From contig NZ_JBHTCG010000033.1 of assembly GCF_042665155.1 (NCBI RefSeq), positions 38,962 to 102,961 of the forward strand: a stretch of 64,000 bases of DNA, given 5' to 3'. The stretch comes from Sphaerisporangium rhizosphaerae. Lineage in GTDB: Bacteria > Actinomycetota > Actinomycetes > Streptosporangiales > Streptosporangiaceae. A program made the position numbers and the translations under genes. How positions within the stretch are numbered: the stretch's first letter is position 1; each line of letters opens with the position of its first letter. This document shows, in pieces, positions 42,581 to 50,738 of the stretch. The notes under the pieces were generated by a model. The model was not told the DNA's origin. It did not search any database and worked only from the letters and a program-made list of their open reading frames with translations.

Positions 42581-43183
42581 TTGGGAAGTCACACGCATGA
42601 GGTCACCGACGCGATCATCGACACGTTGAAGCGCGCCGGGTCGGTTCTCAAAGCCGAGGGGGTGCGGTTCGCCCTCGCCGGAGGCTGCGCGGCGTACGCG
42701 CGCGGAGCGGCGCCGTCGCTGCACGACGTCGACTTCGTCCTGGTCGAGGAGGACGTGCCGCGCGCGCTGGAGATGCTCAGAGGGGTCGGCTTCCGCACCG
42801 CGAAGCCCCCGGAGGACTGGCTGGTCAAGGCGTTCGACGAGGGCGACCGGCTCGTCGACCTCATCTTCCGCATCGAGGAGCGCCCGATCACCGCCGAGAT
42901 GATCGCCCGGTCGAACATGATCAACGTCGCGGCGCTGAACCTGCCGGTGCTGGACGCCACCGACCTGGTGATCTCGTGGATCCTGCCCATGTCGGAGCAC
43001 AGCTGCGACTACGGGTCGATCCTGCCGCAGGTGCGCGCGCTCAGGGAGCAGGTCGACTGGGACCGGGTCGCCGTCGCCGCCTCCACCTCGCCGTACGCCT
43101 CGACGTTCCTCACCCTCCTGGACCGCCTGGGCGTCGCCTGCCCCAAACCACCCCCCGAACACGCCGACACCACCTGGCCCTGA
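42581..43183 (+). CDS. Nucleotidyltransferase-fold protein
   Basis: 200 residues from TTG 42581; an in-frame TGA lies just upstream, and GGGGTGA is the only ribosome-site candidate. The minimal nucleotidyltransferase signature is present: ALAGGCAAYARG, then HDVDFVLVEED with two metal-binding Asp residues. Resembles stand-alone AbiEii/MNT-like proteins. No antitoxin-like partner is adjacent. May modify tRNA, protein or a small molecule; not determinable. Confidence 0.75.
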   Translation: MGSHTHEVTDAIIDTLKRAGSVLKAEGVRFALAGGCAAYARGAAPSLHDVDFVLVEEDVPRALEMLRGVGFRTAKPPEDWLVKAFDEGDRLVDLIFRIEERPITAEMIARSNMINVAALNLPVLDATDLVISWILPMSEHSCDYGSILPQVRALREQVDWDRVAVAASTSPYASTFLTLLDRLGVACPKPPPEHADTTWP

Positions 43184-43411
43184 CCCGCCCCCCGGGTGGC
43201 TCGTCCGCACGGGCCACCGGGTCCCCGGGCGTTCTCCCGACCTCCCGACCGCGAAAAGCAGTGTTTCGTCGGTAACGGAGTCCGCGACCCCGCCGTTAGC
43301 GGCGTGACGACCGAGTTCGCAAGTTACGAAGTATAAGTTCGCCATGCTTGTCGCGCATTGCTGCGATGACGTCCCGATCTCCAGGGCGATACCGCCGGAT
43401 ACGATGGGAAC

Positions 43412-43798
43412 ATGGCGAACACGTACCAGCCGATCACTCTCGGTGGCTTGGCCAGGCACCTCAGCGCCGCCGCGAGCGACAAGATCCGCTGGAAACTCGT
43501 CTGGGAGTTCCTTGAGGAATACCGCTGGGAGCCTGCACCTTCACAGCCGGCGCTTCTTGCCGACGAGCCCGCGCCGACCGGTGACGAACGCTGGGACGTG
43601 CTGCTCGCGGCACTGGCTGAGCACCTCGCCGCACAACACGACCTCGCACCGCCCGAATGGGCCGAACCGCGGATCCTTCGCCGAGCCTGGTTTCCCGCCG
43701 AACTCGCGGTCCAAAGAGCCGACGCTCTCGCCCACGCCCCGGCGGCCTTCCGCAAACACGGCGTCTACCTCTCTGCCAAGGACCTGACAGCCGCATGA
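43412..43798 (+). CDS. Antitoxin-like partner of a nucleotidyltransferase (type IV TA style)
   Basis: 128 residues, ATG 43412. TACGAT lies 7 bp before the start with no ribosome site, so the mRNA may be leaderless. Begins YQPITLGGLARHLSAAASDKIRWKLVWEFLEEY, a helical segment seen in actinomycete partners of nucleotidyltransferase genes; it lacks a clear DNA-binding domain. Its stop overlaps the next start (ATGA). The downstream gene is broken, so this protein may have lost its partner. Confidence 0.7.
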   Translation: MANTYQPITLGGLARHLSAAASDKIRWKLVWEFLEEYRWEPAPSQPALLADEPAPTGDERWDVLLAALAEHLAAQHDLAPPEWAEPRILRRAWFPAELAVQRADALAHAPAAFRKHGVYLSAKDLTAA

Positions 43799-44322
43799 AC
43801 GACCCCGCAGGCATCCTTCTCGACCGCGCCGGGCTCGAACGTGCTTTCACCGCCCTTGGCGAACCTCTGCTCCGACGCGGAGTCACCGCCGACCTCTTCG
43901 TCGTCGGAGGTGCCGCGATGGCGTTGGCCTACGACGCATAACGCGTCACCCGCGACGTCGACGCGATGTTCGTCCCCCACGGAATCGTCCTCGAAGAAGC
44001 GCAGACCGTCGCCGACCAGCTCGGCCTGCCCCGCTGGTGGCTCAACGAACAAGCCACCGTCTACGTCTCCGGCAAAGACGACCCTGGTAGACGCCGTGTC
44101 TTCGATCATCCCGGGCTCCGCGTCATGGCAGCCTCTCCTGACCACCTCTTCGCAATGAAAGCCTTGGCCGGCCGCACCCGCGACATTGACGATCTCCGCT
44201 CCCTCGCCACTCTCACAGGTGTCGCCACCGTCGATGACGCCCTTAGTGTCTGCGCCGATTTCTTTCCGGGCGAAACCATTCCGCCACGCGCCCTCGCCGT
44301 TCTCCATGAACTCTTCGGGTGA
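43795..44322 (+). pseudogene. Nucleotidyltransferase (AbiEii/DUF6036-like) with in-frame stop
   Basis: 176 codons with one internal TAA at 43939-43941 (codon 49). Translation before it gives LFVVGGAAMALAYDA and after it RVTRDVDAMFVPHG, together the GG and D-x-D parts of the nucleotidyltransferase site. The stop thus falls between the two halves of the active site, and the frame stays intact afterwards through LRVMAASPDHLFAMKALAGR to the natural end. A single C-to-T change in a CAA codon would explain it. No start with a ribosome site follows the stop. Either a recent nonsense mutation or a sequencing error. Confidence 0.82.
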
Positions 44323-44403
44323 CCTTCGCGCCGCATCGTGTCCAGCTTCTCCAAGCCAACGACGCCAACGACATGGCCTGGAGTCAGCCATCTCCAGGCC
44401 AGG

Positions 44404-45711
44404 TCAGCGTGGTGATGGTCGTGCGTCGGTGTCGCTGGCTTGAGCCGTCTGACGGTCCGGGGTCAGGGAGCGGATGCGGGGGATCGGCGAGGGGAGCAGC
44501 CAGAGCAGCGACAGTGCCCCGCCGGCGGCGGCGATGAGAAGGGTCCCCCGCAGGCCGACGAGGGTGGCGAGCAGGCCGCCGAGGACGGCGCCCACCGGAC
44601 GTGAGCCGTAATTGATCGTGCTGAACGCGCCGGCGACCCGGCTGCGCATGCCGTCGGGGATCACGTGCGCCTGCAGGGAGTTGAGGTTGACGTCGAAGAG
44701 CATGACGCCGACGCCGGAGAGGAACTCGGCCAGGGCCAGGGCTCCGGCACGGGCCCAAAGAGGGCCGTCCGCGGCGGCGGCGATGGCGATCGGCGCCGGG
44801 AACAACACGGCGCCGACGACGATGCTGCGGCCCACGCCGATTCCGCGCGAGATCCGGGGGGCGATCACCGCGCCGAGGAGCGAGCCGGTGGCGCCGATCC
44901 CGAACGCCATGCCGATGACTCCGGCGGTCAGTCCGAGGTCCCGGCTGGCGTACAGCACGAGCAGCCCGCTGCCCGCGACGAAGGTGAAGAAGTTGACGGT
45001 CGCGGCGCACCCGAGGCTCGCCCGCAGCACGGGGTGGCGGACGACGAACACCAGTCCCTCCCTGGCACGCCGCAGCAGCGAGGGCGCCGCGTGGTCATGA
45101 GCGGCCGGCGGTTCGCCGATCGGAACCCGGCGGATCAGGACCGCTGACGCCAGGAACGTCAGCGCGTCGACGACGACGGCGAGGGGAGCGGTCAACGCCT
45201 GGACCAGAGCGCCGCCGATCGCCGGTCCGGCGACGTACGACGCGGACCGGCTGGCGCTGAGCTTGCTGTTCGCGTCGACGTAGGAGGACCTGGCCACCAG
45301 GTGGGCGAAGAAGGGAGGGTAGGCGGTGTTGAACAGCACTCCGGCCGCGCCCGTCAGCAGGGCCACGGCGTACAACTGGACCAGTGTCACCGCTCCCATG
45401 AGGTAGGCGGCCGGGAGGGAGAGCAGCACGGCCGCGCGCACCAGGTCGGCGAGAACCATCAGGCGCCGCTTGTCGGCGCGGTGGTCGACCCAGGCGCCGA
45501 GGACGATCGCGAGCAGGTTGGGGGTCCAGATGAGCGCTGTCAGCCACGCCACCTGATCGGCCGAAGCGTGCAGCGCCCCCACGGCGATGAGCGGCAGGGC
45601 CAGCTCGGTGATCCGGTCGCCGAACTGCGAGACCGACTGGCCGGCCCAGAAACGGCGGAACCGCCGATCACGCCACAGCGATACGGCTACGGCCTGGTCC
45701 ACGGCGCTCAT
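44404..45711 (-). CDS. MFS transporter (drug-efflux type)
   Basis: 435 residues; ATG 45711 overlaps the ArsR-type stop (ATGA). Starts RFRRFWAGQSVSQFGDRITELALPLIA and has the loop motif GAWVDHRADKRRLM between helices 2 and 3, then about 12 hydrophobic segments. This is the enterobactin-exporter/macrolide-efflux-like MFS group. With an adjacent ArsR-type regulator it probably exports a toxic compound on induction. Confidence 0.9.
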   Translation of the reverse strand: MSAVDQAVAVSLWRDRRFRRFWAGQSVSQFGDRITELALPLIAVGALHASADQVAWLTALIWTPNLLAIVLGAWVDHRADKRRLMVLADLVRAAVLLSLPAAYLMGAVTLVQLYAVALLTGAAGVLFNTAYPPFFAHLVARSSYVDANSKLSASRSASYVAGPAIGGALVQALTAPLAVVVDALTFLASAVLIRRVPIGEPPAAHDHAAPSLLRRAREGLVFVVRHPVLRASLGCAATVNFFTFVAGSGLLVLYASRDLGLTAGVIGMAFGIGATGSLLGAVIAPRISRGIGVGRSIVVGAVLFPAPIAIAAAADGPLWARAGALALAEFLSGVGVMLFDVNLNSLQAHVIPDGMRSRVAGAFSTINYGSRPVGAVLGGLLATLVGLRGTLLIAAAGGALSLLWLLPSPIPRIRSLTPDRQTAQASDTDARPSPR

Positions 45712-46316
45712 GACGGCCCGCTGGTCTGCTCCTCGCCACACTCCGGCAGGACGTAGCGCAGCAGCCGGACGCCACGGCCGTCGGCCGGACGCGCGGCCTG
45801 CTCACGCGTCACGTAGGGCGCGAGAACACGCTCGATCGCGTCCTCGATGGCGGCGAGTTCGTCAGGGGAGACGACGAGGCGGGTGTTGGCCAGACCCGCG
45901 TGCCTCAGCCACTCCGGTTCCAGCTCGGGCTCGACCTCGGCCACCCATCGGCTCGCCAGGTCCGCCGAGCGCAGGAACATCTCCCGGGACAGCACCCGCG
46001 CGGCCGCCCTGCCTTCCTGGTCATCCGGATCCTCCGGCATTTCGAACCGGAAGCCGCGCGCCACCGCCTCCCATCGCCGCTGCCGGCGATCAGGGCCGGG
46101 CTCGGCATCGCGGACCAGCCCGAAGCCGGCCAGGTGCCGCAGATGCCAGCTCGTCACCGACGGGGTCGCTCCCACGTACGGCGACAGCTCCGTCGCCGTC
46201 GCCGCCCCGTACCGCTGCAGCCGCTCAAGGATCGCCAGCCGCACCGGATGCGCCAACGCCCGCATCGCCTGCGGATCAGTGATCTCGATATCGCCCAGAC
46301 GATTCCCATACTCCAT
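45708..46316 (-). CDS. ArsR-type helix-turn-helix regulator of the MFS gene
   Basis: 202 residues from ATG 46316. Winged helix near the N-terminus: ALAHPVRLAILERLQRYG, ATATELSPYVGATPSVTSWHL and RHLAGFGLVRDAE. The C-terminal part (residues 95-200) is acidic and helical with Trp residues, and could bind a ligand. No metal-binding Cys pair is seen, so it is not a classic metal sensor. Two palindromes overlap its own start region. Confidence 0.87.
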   Translation of the reverse strand: MEYGNRLGDIEITDPQAMRALAHPVRLAILERLQRYGAATATELSPYVGATPSVTSWHLRHLAGFGLVRDAEPGPDRRQRRWEAVARGFRFEMPEDPDDQEGRAAARVLSREMFLRSADLASRWVAEVEPELEPEWLRHAGLANTRLVVSPDELAAIEDAIERVLAPYVTREQAARPADGRGVRLLRYVLPECGEEQTSGPS

Positions 46317-46318
46317 AC

Positions 46319-46358
46319 GTGAGAGTCTCCTCTCACATATCCTGAGAGTCAACTCTCA
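46319..46358 (-). promoter_or_regulatory. Twin palindromic operators of the ArsR-MFS operon
   Basis: GTGAGAG-4-CTCTCAC (46319-46336) and TGAGAGT-2-ACTCTCA (46343-46358) share the TGAGAG arm, with centres 23 bp apart, about two helical turns. A minus-strand TTGACT (46347-46352), 17 bp and GAGACT (46324-46329) would place the start site at or near the ATG, so the operators would block the promoter. Supports autorepression. Confidence 0.65.
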
Positions 46359-46376
46359 CATCTCCAGCGCCGGGCC

Positions 46377-46443
46377 ACCAAGGATCCGACAGCCGAATGA
46401 ACGATCCGGCAGGTATTGTTCTCGACCGCGCCGGGCTCGAATG
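46377..46443 (+). pseudogene. Remnant of a second antitoxin/nucleotidyltransferase junction
   Basis: These 67 bp match 43775-43841 at roughly 57 of 67 positions. They encode the tail TKDPTAE-stop of an antitoxin-like protein, the ATGA overlap and the start MNDPAGIVLDRAGLE of the nucleotidyltransferase, then the similarity ends. A decayed copy of the same toxin-antitoxin module, 2.6 kb from the first. Confidence 0.8.
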
Positions 46444-46470
46444 CCCTGGAACAGCGGGAAGGACGTGTCC

Positions 46471-46962
46471 GTGGCTGTGTTGATGTCGTCGGCGACCGAC
46501 TTGTTCAAGCCTCTGTACGGCCACTTCATTCTGGCCGACCAGGATGGCCTCACCGATGACAGCGAACAGCCGTGGGAGCTCGGCGGCGACTGGTTCGAGA
46601 CCACACCCAATGTCATGGTCATCAGAACCGCCGCGAGTGAGGACCCGCTCGGACTGCACACCGCCGGCTTCGCATTCGAGACGTGGAACGGCAGACCACC
46701 ATCGTCGTCGGCAGAAGCGTGGGACACGTACGTGAGCGATCAGGTTCTGCTGACCTCGGGCCGGATCAACCTGACCGACATCGAAGGCGGGACATCGCCC
46801 GTAACGATCGACCTGGGCGCAGGCGGTCAAGTCTGGTACGTCAGAGCCCATGTCCGTGTGCGGCGCCTGACCGATGGCGAGATCGCGGAATACGAGCTGG
46901 ACGCCGAGGACTACGAGGCGGAGTCCTTTCTCCTGCAATTCTGGCCTGCCACCGGTCAGTGA
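46471..46962 (+). CDS. Hypothetical protein
   Basis: About 163 residues. GTG 46471 is preferred (GGAAGG 8 nt upstream); ATG 46441 and ATG 46483 are alternatives. The protein is acidic, with LFKPLYGHFILADQDG near the start, many aromatic residues and a beta-rich pattern (VWYVRAHVRVRRL). No signal peptide or membrane segment. Not recognised. Immunity-type proteins can look like this, but there is no direct evidence. Its stop overlaps that of the convergent ATPase gene by a few bases. Confidence 0.6.
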   Translation: MAVLMSSATDLFKPLYGHFILADQDGLTDDSEQPWELGGDWFETTPNVMVIRTAASEDPLGLHTAGFAFETWNGRPPSSSAEAWDTYVSDQVLLTSGRINLTDIEGGTSPVTIDLGAGGQVWYVRAHVRVRRLTDGEIAEYELDAEDYEAESFLLQFWPATGQ

Positions 46963-47846
46963 CGCCCGGGAGCACGCTCGGGCGTGCCTTCCGCTTGGGG
47001 CGGTGGCGGGAGTGCGATGGTGGCGGTGAGTGTGGCGGTCTGGGAGGGGAAGCGCCAGCGGGCCCATGCCGTCTTGCCGGTCCCGTCGGGGGTCGGCGTG
47101 ACGCCGTAGTCATCGGCCAGCGCGGCCACGATCGCGAGTCCCCGGCCGTGTACGGCATCGGCGGCGAGGTCCAACCGGCGGGGCCGGCCAGGGCCGTGGT
47201 CGGTGACCCGGACGCAGAACTCGCCGGTCCCCACCCACAACGAGAGCCTGATCGGCGGCGCGCCATGAGTGACGGCATTGCCGAGAAGCTCGCCGACGGC
47301 GAGCACGACGTCCTCGGCGATGCCGGTGAGGTTCCAGGTGGTGAGCGCCTCGTGCACCATGCCGCGAACCTTGCTCAGCACGGCCGGGTCGTGGGGGACG
47401 TCCCAGCAGACGGTACGCAGGCCTGGCGGCGTTTCAGCCATCTGTGCTCCTTGACGTGGTGGAGGGGCGGTGGGTCGGCGCCGTCCCGGTATGGGGTGGC
47501 CGAATAGAGACGGGGAAGGGGAGGGTGTGGCCGACATGGCAGATTCGGCCTCACGCATGAGTTCGCGCAGCTCTTGCGTGGTGCGGGCGCGTACGGCCAA
47601 GGGCTCGGGGGTCGTCCAGGCGGCGGCGTAGAAGCGTCTGGTGCCCGCGCCGTACCAAATCGTCCAGGAGGGTTCGAGCTGGTCGAGCTGCTGGGCGGCG
47701 GCCTTGGCCGCGGGATCCCAATCGCCGGGGACGAATGGTGTGATCGGTTCTCCGCGCCGGTGCCGCCCACGGCGGCGTGCGGTCTCCATGCGGCCGCCAT
47801 CGGCCGGATCCGGATCACCCCAATGCGGGCGGTTAAGGCCACTCAC
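46956..47846 (-). CDS. Fusion of a small conserved protein with an RsbW-like histidine-kinase-type ATPase
   Basis: One open frame of 296 residues from GTG 47846 (GGAGG upstream) to TGA at 46956. Residues 30-105 (AAQQLDQLEPSWTIWYGAGTRRFYAA) match a small protein that in other actinomycetes is usually separate. Residues 136-296 form an anti-sigma-type ATPase with the N box AVGELLGNAVTHG and G box VRVTDHGPGRP, GRGLAIVAALAD. An internal ATG at 47441 has a perfect AAGGAG site, so a 161-residue ATPase is probably also made separately. Neighbouring XRE and DUF397 genes are the usual company. Partner regulators unknown. Confidence 0.78.
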   Translation of the reverse strand: MSGLNRPHWGDPDPADGGRMETARRRGRHRRGEPITPFVPGDWDPAAKAAAQQLDQLEPSWTIWYGAGTRRFYAAAWTTPEPLAVRARTTQELRELMREAESAMSATPSPSPSLFGHPIPGRRRPTAPPPRQGAQMAETPPGLRTVCWDVPHDPAVLSKVRGMVHEALTTWNLTGIAEDVVLAVGELLGNAVTHGAPPIRLSLWVGTGEFCVRVTDHGPGRPRRLDLAADAVHGRGLAIVAALADDYGVTPTPDGTGKTAWARWRFPSQTATLTATIALPPPPQAEGTPERAPGRH

Positions 47847-48059
47847 GGGCTCGGACCTCCAGACGTCCAGTGTGGAAGGGCTCGTCCAGCCGTGGCCGGC
47901 CCCGCTTCATTCCGGCCGGTGACGATGACCGCTTACGCCATCTCGCTGCGATAGCTGCCTGTAGTGGCTACGCTTCGGACGGTAACGGTTAATGGATACC
48001 ACGCCGATGCAGACCTGCATGCGGGTTCTCTGCATTCGATCGAGGAGAGGGAGGCGACG

Positions 48060-48920
48060 ATGCCCGCCGGTCACAGCCCGAGCGTCCGAGGTCGTCAGCT
48101 GATCACTGAGCTCAAGCGGCTACGAGAGGCCGCCCAGCTCATCCAGAGCGAGGTCGCCAAGCAACTCGACTGGCACCCGACCAAGGTCTTCCGCATCGAG
48201 ACCGGACGCAACAGCCCGCACCCCAACGACGTGCGCGGCATGCTCGACCTCTACGGCGTCACCGATCCGAAGGAGCGCGAGGGGCTCATCCAGCTCGCTC
48301 GGGAAGCTCGCAAGCACGGCTGGTGGTACTCCTACCGGGACATCCTCCCCAGCCAGTACCAGGTGTACATCGGCCTCGAGTCCGAGGCCGCGTCCATTCG
48401 CAACTTCGAACTCGCCGCCGTCCCCGGCCTCCTGCAGACGGAGGACTACACCCGCGCACTGGTCGGCAGCGGACCACAGGAACTCGATCCCGAGGAGATC
48501 GAACGCCGGGTCGAGGTCCGGATGACCCGGCAGAAGGTCTTGGAGGCGAGTGACCGCCCGCAGTTGTGGGTGATCCTGGACGAGGCCGTGTTGCGCCGTC
48601 CCGTCGGCGGAGCCCACGTCCTGCGAACCCAGATCCGCTACCTGCTCGACGCCTCGGAGCAGGCCAAGACGACCGTTCAAGTGGTTCCGTTCCAGCGGGG
48701 TGCACACCCTGGCATGATCGGCCCCTTCGTCCTGCTGGGCTTCTCCGAGCCGTCCGATCTCGACGTCGTCTACATGGAGACGATCGCTGGAAATCTCTAT
48801 GTAGATGAGTCGGCAGAGGTCGGTCACTACGCCACCGCGTTCCATCACCTGATGGCCGAGGCCCTCAATGTGAAAGACACGCGAGATATGCTCAATACAG
48901 CGATGCATGAGCTGGAGTGA
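48060..48920 (+). CDS. XRE-family regulator with DUF5753 domain
   Basis: 286 residues from ATG 48060 with GGGAGG upstream. Helix-turn-helix at 10-65 (LITELKRLREAAQLIQSEVAKQL, HPTKVFRIETGRNSPH), then the DUF5753 sensor domain (about 100-280) with IRNFELAAVPGLLQTEDYTRAL and LDEAVLRRPVGG. These proteins pair with DUF397 proteins and regulate development or secondary metabolism in filamentous actinomycetes. The DUF397 gene follows at 20 bp. The 213-bp upstream gap is a divergent promoter region with the ATPase gene. Confidence 0.93.
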   Translation: MPAGHSPSVRGRQLITELKRLREAAQLIQSEVAKQLDWHPTKVFRIETGRNSPHPNDVRGMLDLYGVTDPKEREGLIQLAREARKHGWWYSYRDILPSQYQVYIGLESEAASIRNFELAAVPGLLQTEDYTRALVGSGPQELDPEEIERRVEVRMTRQKVLEASDRPQLWVILDEAVLRRPVGGAHVLRTQIRYLLDASEQAKTTVQVVPFQRGAHPGMIGPFVLLGFSEPSDLDVVYMETIAGNLYVDESAEVGHYATAFHHLMAEALNVKDTRDMLNTAMHELE

Positions 48921-48940
48921 CCAGCACAAGGAGGCTCGCA

Positions 48941-49126
48941 ATGTCTGAGCGGGACTTGTCCGACGTGGCATGGCGCAAGAGCACCTACAGCCAGCAGAAC
49001 GGCAACTGCCTGGAAATCGCGTATCTGGGTGCCTCGGTCGCTCTTCGGGACTCAAAAGACTCGGAGGGGCCAAAGTTGTTCGTTTCAAAGGACGATTGGC
49101 GTGCCTTCATCGACAGCATGAGGTAG
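48941..49126 (+). CDS. DUF397 domain protein
   Basis: 61 residues, AAGGAGG ribosome site. Signature WRKSTYSQQNGNCLEIAYL, VALRDSKD, and the C-terminal WRAFIDSMR match DUF397. These small proteins usually counteract or modulate the partner XRE regulator encoded just upstream, somewhat like an antitoxin. Function otherwise unknown. Confidence 0.92.
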   Translation: MSERDLSDVAWRKSTYSQQNGNCLEIAYLGASVALRDSKDSEGPKLFVSKDDWRAFIDSMR

Positions 49127-49219
49127 TGACTCTGATCCCCGTCGGCTCGCGTCCGGCGGGGTGGGTTCGCGGACCGCACGGGCGCAGGAGGTTGATCGGG
49201 CGCCCAGCCGAGAGAAGTG

Positions 49220-49641
49220 CTACCCGGGAAGCAGGGTGAAGGCGGGTACGTGTACGGGGCGGACCGCGGCGAAGTGGCGTACGTCGAGCGTGAACACCTC
49301 GGCGACCTTCAGTCGCTCGGCCACCGCGACGACTGAGGCGTCCACGGCGCCGAGGGGAAAGTCCGCATAGCGTTCGATCAGCGCGGCGACTCTGGACAGG
49401 TCAGGCTTTGTCAGCTCGACGAGTGTGAATACGTCCGCTTCGAGAGCACGGAGAAAAGCGCCTCCGGCGCGGCGCCGCCGAACCTGGAGATCATGTAGCA
49501 CACTTCGGCCGCGACGAAGCTTGGGATGAGAAGCTCCCGGCGTGCATTGTGGAGACGTTGAAATTCGCGGACGCAGCGCTGGTGATGGGCATCGTCGGAG
49601 ATGGTGGTGGCCACGAGCGGGCCGGTGTCGACGACGATCAC
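49220..49641 (-). pseudogene. PIN-domain toxin (VapC-like), frameshifted
   Basis: GTG 49641 begins IVVDTGPLVATT with the first PIN Asp, and the frame continues through VAAEVCYMISRFGG. Near 49457-49462 the homologous frame moves to -1: AFLRALEADVFTLVELT continues to LGAVDASVVAVAERLKV and LDVRHFAAVRP in a different frame. In the original frame translation stops soon after, at residue 76, losing the C-terminal acidic residues. A one-base deletion explains it. The preceding antitoxin overlaps as GTGA. Sequencing error is not excluded. Confidence 0.8.
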
Positions 49642-49871
49642 TCGTCGTGTCCGAAGCCCTCGGCAAGGATGTCCTCGGTACGGGCGGCCACGTCTGATCG
49701 GCCGGCACGGATGGAACCGAAGAAGGCCGGGGGCCAGGAGTCGCTCTCGGTGTGCTCAGAGGAATGAACAAGTCGCAGGGTGTGCGCGCGGATCTCCCGG
49801 AGTTGGTCTCCGGTGAGCCGGTCTACCAGCCGATGCATGTCCTCGTACTCTTCAGGAGCAGCAGCCGTCAT
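49638..49871 (-). CDS. Probable antitoxin of the PIN toxin
   Basis: 77 residues from ATG 49871. Acidic and helical: PEEYEDMHRLVDRLTGDQLREIRAHTLRLV, then a Trp-Pro segment (DSWPPAFFGSIRAG) and a tail DILAEGFGHDE. Its stop overlaps the PIN start as GTGA. Matches the pattern of small VapB-like partners in which the C-terminus neutralises the toxin. Now possibly without a functional toxin. Confidence 0.75.
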   Translation of the reverse strand: MTAAAPEEYEDMHRLVDRLTGDQLREIRAHTLRLVHSSEHTESDSWPPAFFGSIRAGRSDVAARTEDILAEGFGHDE

Positions 49872-49910
49872 GGCCCCGAGTCTACGTGCTGGAACTGATC
49901 GTTTCCGAGC

Positions 49911-49995
49911 CATGGTCTGATCAGCTCCCCGCGCCGGTGCCGCACGTGGCGGTGTGCCGTTTTCGTCCGGCGACCATCGGCCGGATCTGGATCAT
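49911..49995 (-). pseudogene. Decayed copy of the start of the fusion/ATPase-locus gene
   Basis: About 85 bp match 47735-47818, the N-terminal coding part of the 46956-47846 gene, including the identical run GCGCCGGTGCCGC and ATCGGCCGGAT. The reading frame is broken and there is no start. A remnant of a duplication. The rest of the gap to 50159 shows no element I can name. Confidence 0.6.
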
Positions 49996-50159
49996 CTGGA
50001 TACGACCAGATCGTCCGGCTGGGCTTTGCGAGGCGTGGAAACGATCGCGAAGCACCTTGATGTGCGCCCGCCGGGGTCTCCCCGGCACCCGTCCAGGAGT
50101 GGGTGCCGGGGCCGTGGCGCCGGGCCCGTGGGGCTCGCCGGACTCGGCCGTGGCGGGGG

Positions 50160-50738
50160 TCAGGGGTGGGAGCGGGGGCGGCGGAGCCAGAGGACGGCGG
50201 CGGTGGCGGCGGCGAGGGTGAGGGCGCCGATGATGAGCAGGGTGCCGAGCGGGCTGTCGTCGCCGGGCTCGGAGGCGGCCGCCGCGGCGTTGTCCAGGGC
50301 GGGGGCCTTCGGCGCCGCGTTGTTCAGCGGTGCGGGGGAGGCGGCTTCCTGTGCGGCGGGGGCGGCGGGGTCCTGGGCGGTCACCTTGACCGTCTTGTGT
50401 GCCTTGCCGGGGTCGGTGGCGGTCACCGTGACCTTCCACTCGCCGCTCGGCAGCGGCTCGGCGGCGTGGTAGAGGTTCTGGCCCTCGGATGAGGATCTGA
50501 GGGGGATCGGACCGAAGGAGCGGCCGTCGGTGGAGGTGGCGAGCAGTGTCGCGGTGACGGTCTCCGTGACGGGGTGGTCGTCCTCCTTGTAGGTCACCAG
50601 GACGTTGATGTTGTGGGCGCCGTCCCCGATCACCTCCAGCTTGATCGGCCCGCCGTGGGCGGAGGCCGCCGGTGCACCGAGCAGCAGCGCGAGTCCGGAC
50701 AGCAGGACGGTCATGGCGTATCTGAGTGTCATGTTCAC
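50160..50738 (-). CDS. Secreted, membrane-anchored hypothetical protein (CopC/FixH-like layout)
   Basis: 192 residues from GTG 50738, overlapping the upstream stop as GTGA with GAGGGG upstream. Signal peptide with cleavage near ASAHGG, a beta-sandwich-like domain (HNINVLVTYKEDDHPVTETVTATLLATS, GEWKVTVTATDPGKAHKTVKV), an Ala/Pro linker and a C-terminal membrane helix (LGTLLIIGALTLAAATAAVL). An exposed protein anchored at both the membrane and outside; the mature protein begins with His, as in CopC-type copper binders, but other metal ligands are not evident. Confidence 0.72.
   Translation of the reverse strand: MNMTLRYAMTVLLSGLALLLGAPAASAHGGPIKLEVIGDGAHNINVLVTYKEDDHPVTETVTATLLATSTDGRSFGPIPLRSSSEGQNLYHAAEPLPSGEWKVTVTATDPGKAHKTVKVTAQDPAAPAAQEAASPAPLNNAAPKAPALDNAAAAASEPGDDSPLGTLLIIGALTLAAATAAVLWLRRPRSHP

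Noticed and set aside
43184..43411. A further gene between the two nucleotidyltransferase loci
   Set aside because: Only short frames without ribosome sites or similarity; the gap seems to be promoter and spacer DNA.
42479..43459. N-terminal extension of the DUF1360 frame
   Set aside because: It is antisense to the nucleotidyltransferase gene, and a family-like start exists at 42478.
49440..49470. Programmed -1 frameshift making a full PIN toxin
   Set aside because: There is a short T run but no proper slippery heptamer or downstream pseudoknot; a one-base deletion is simpler.
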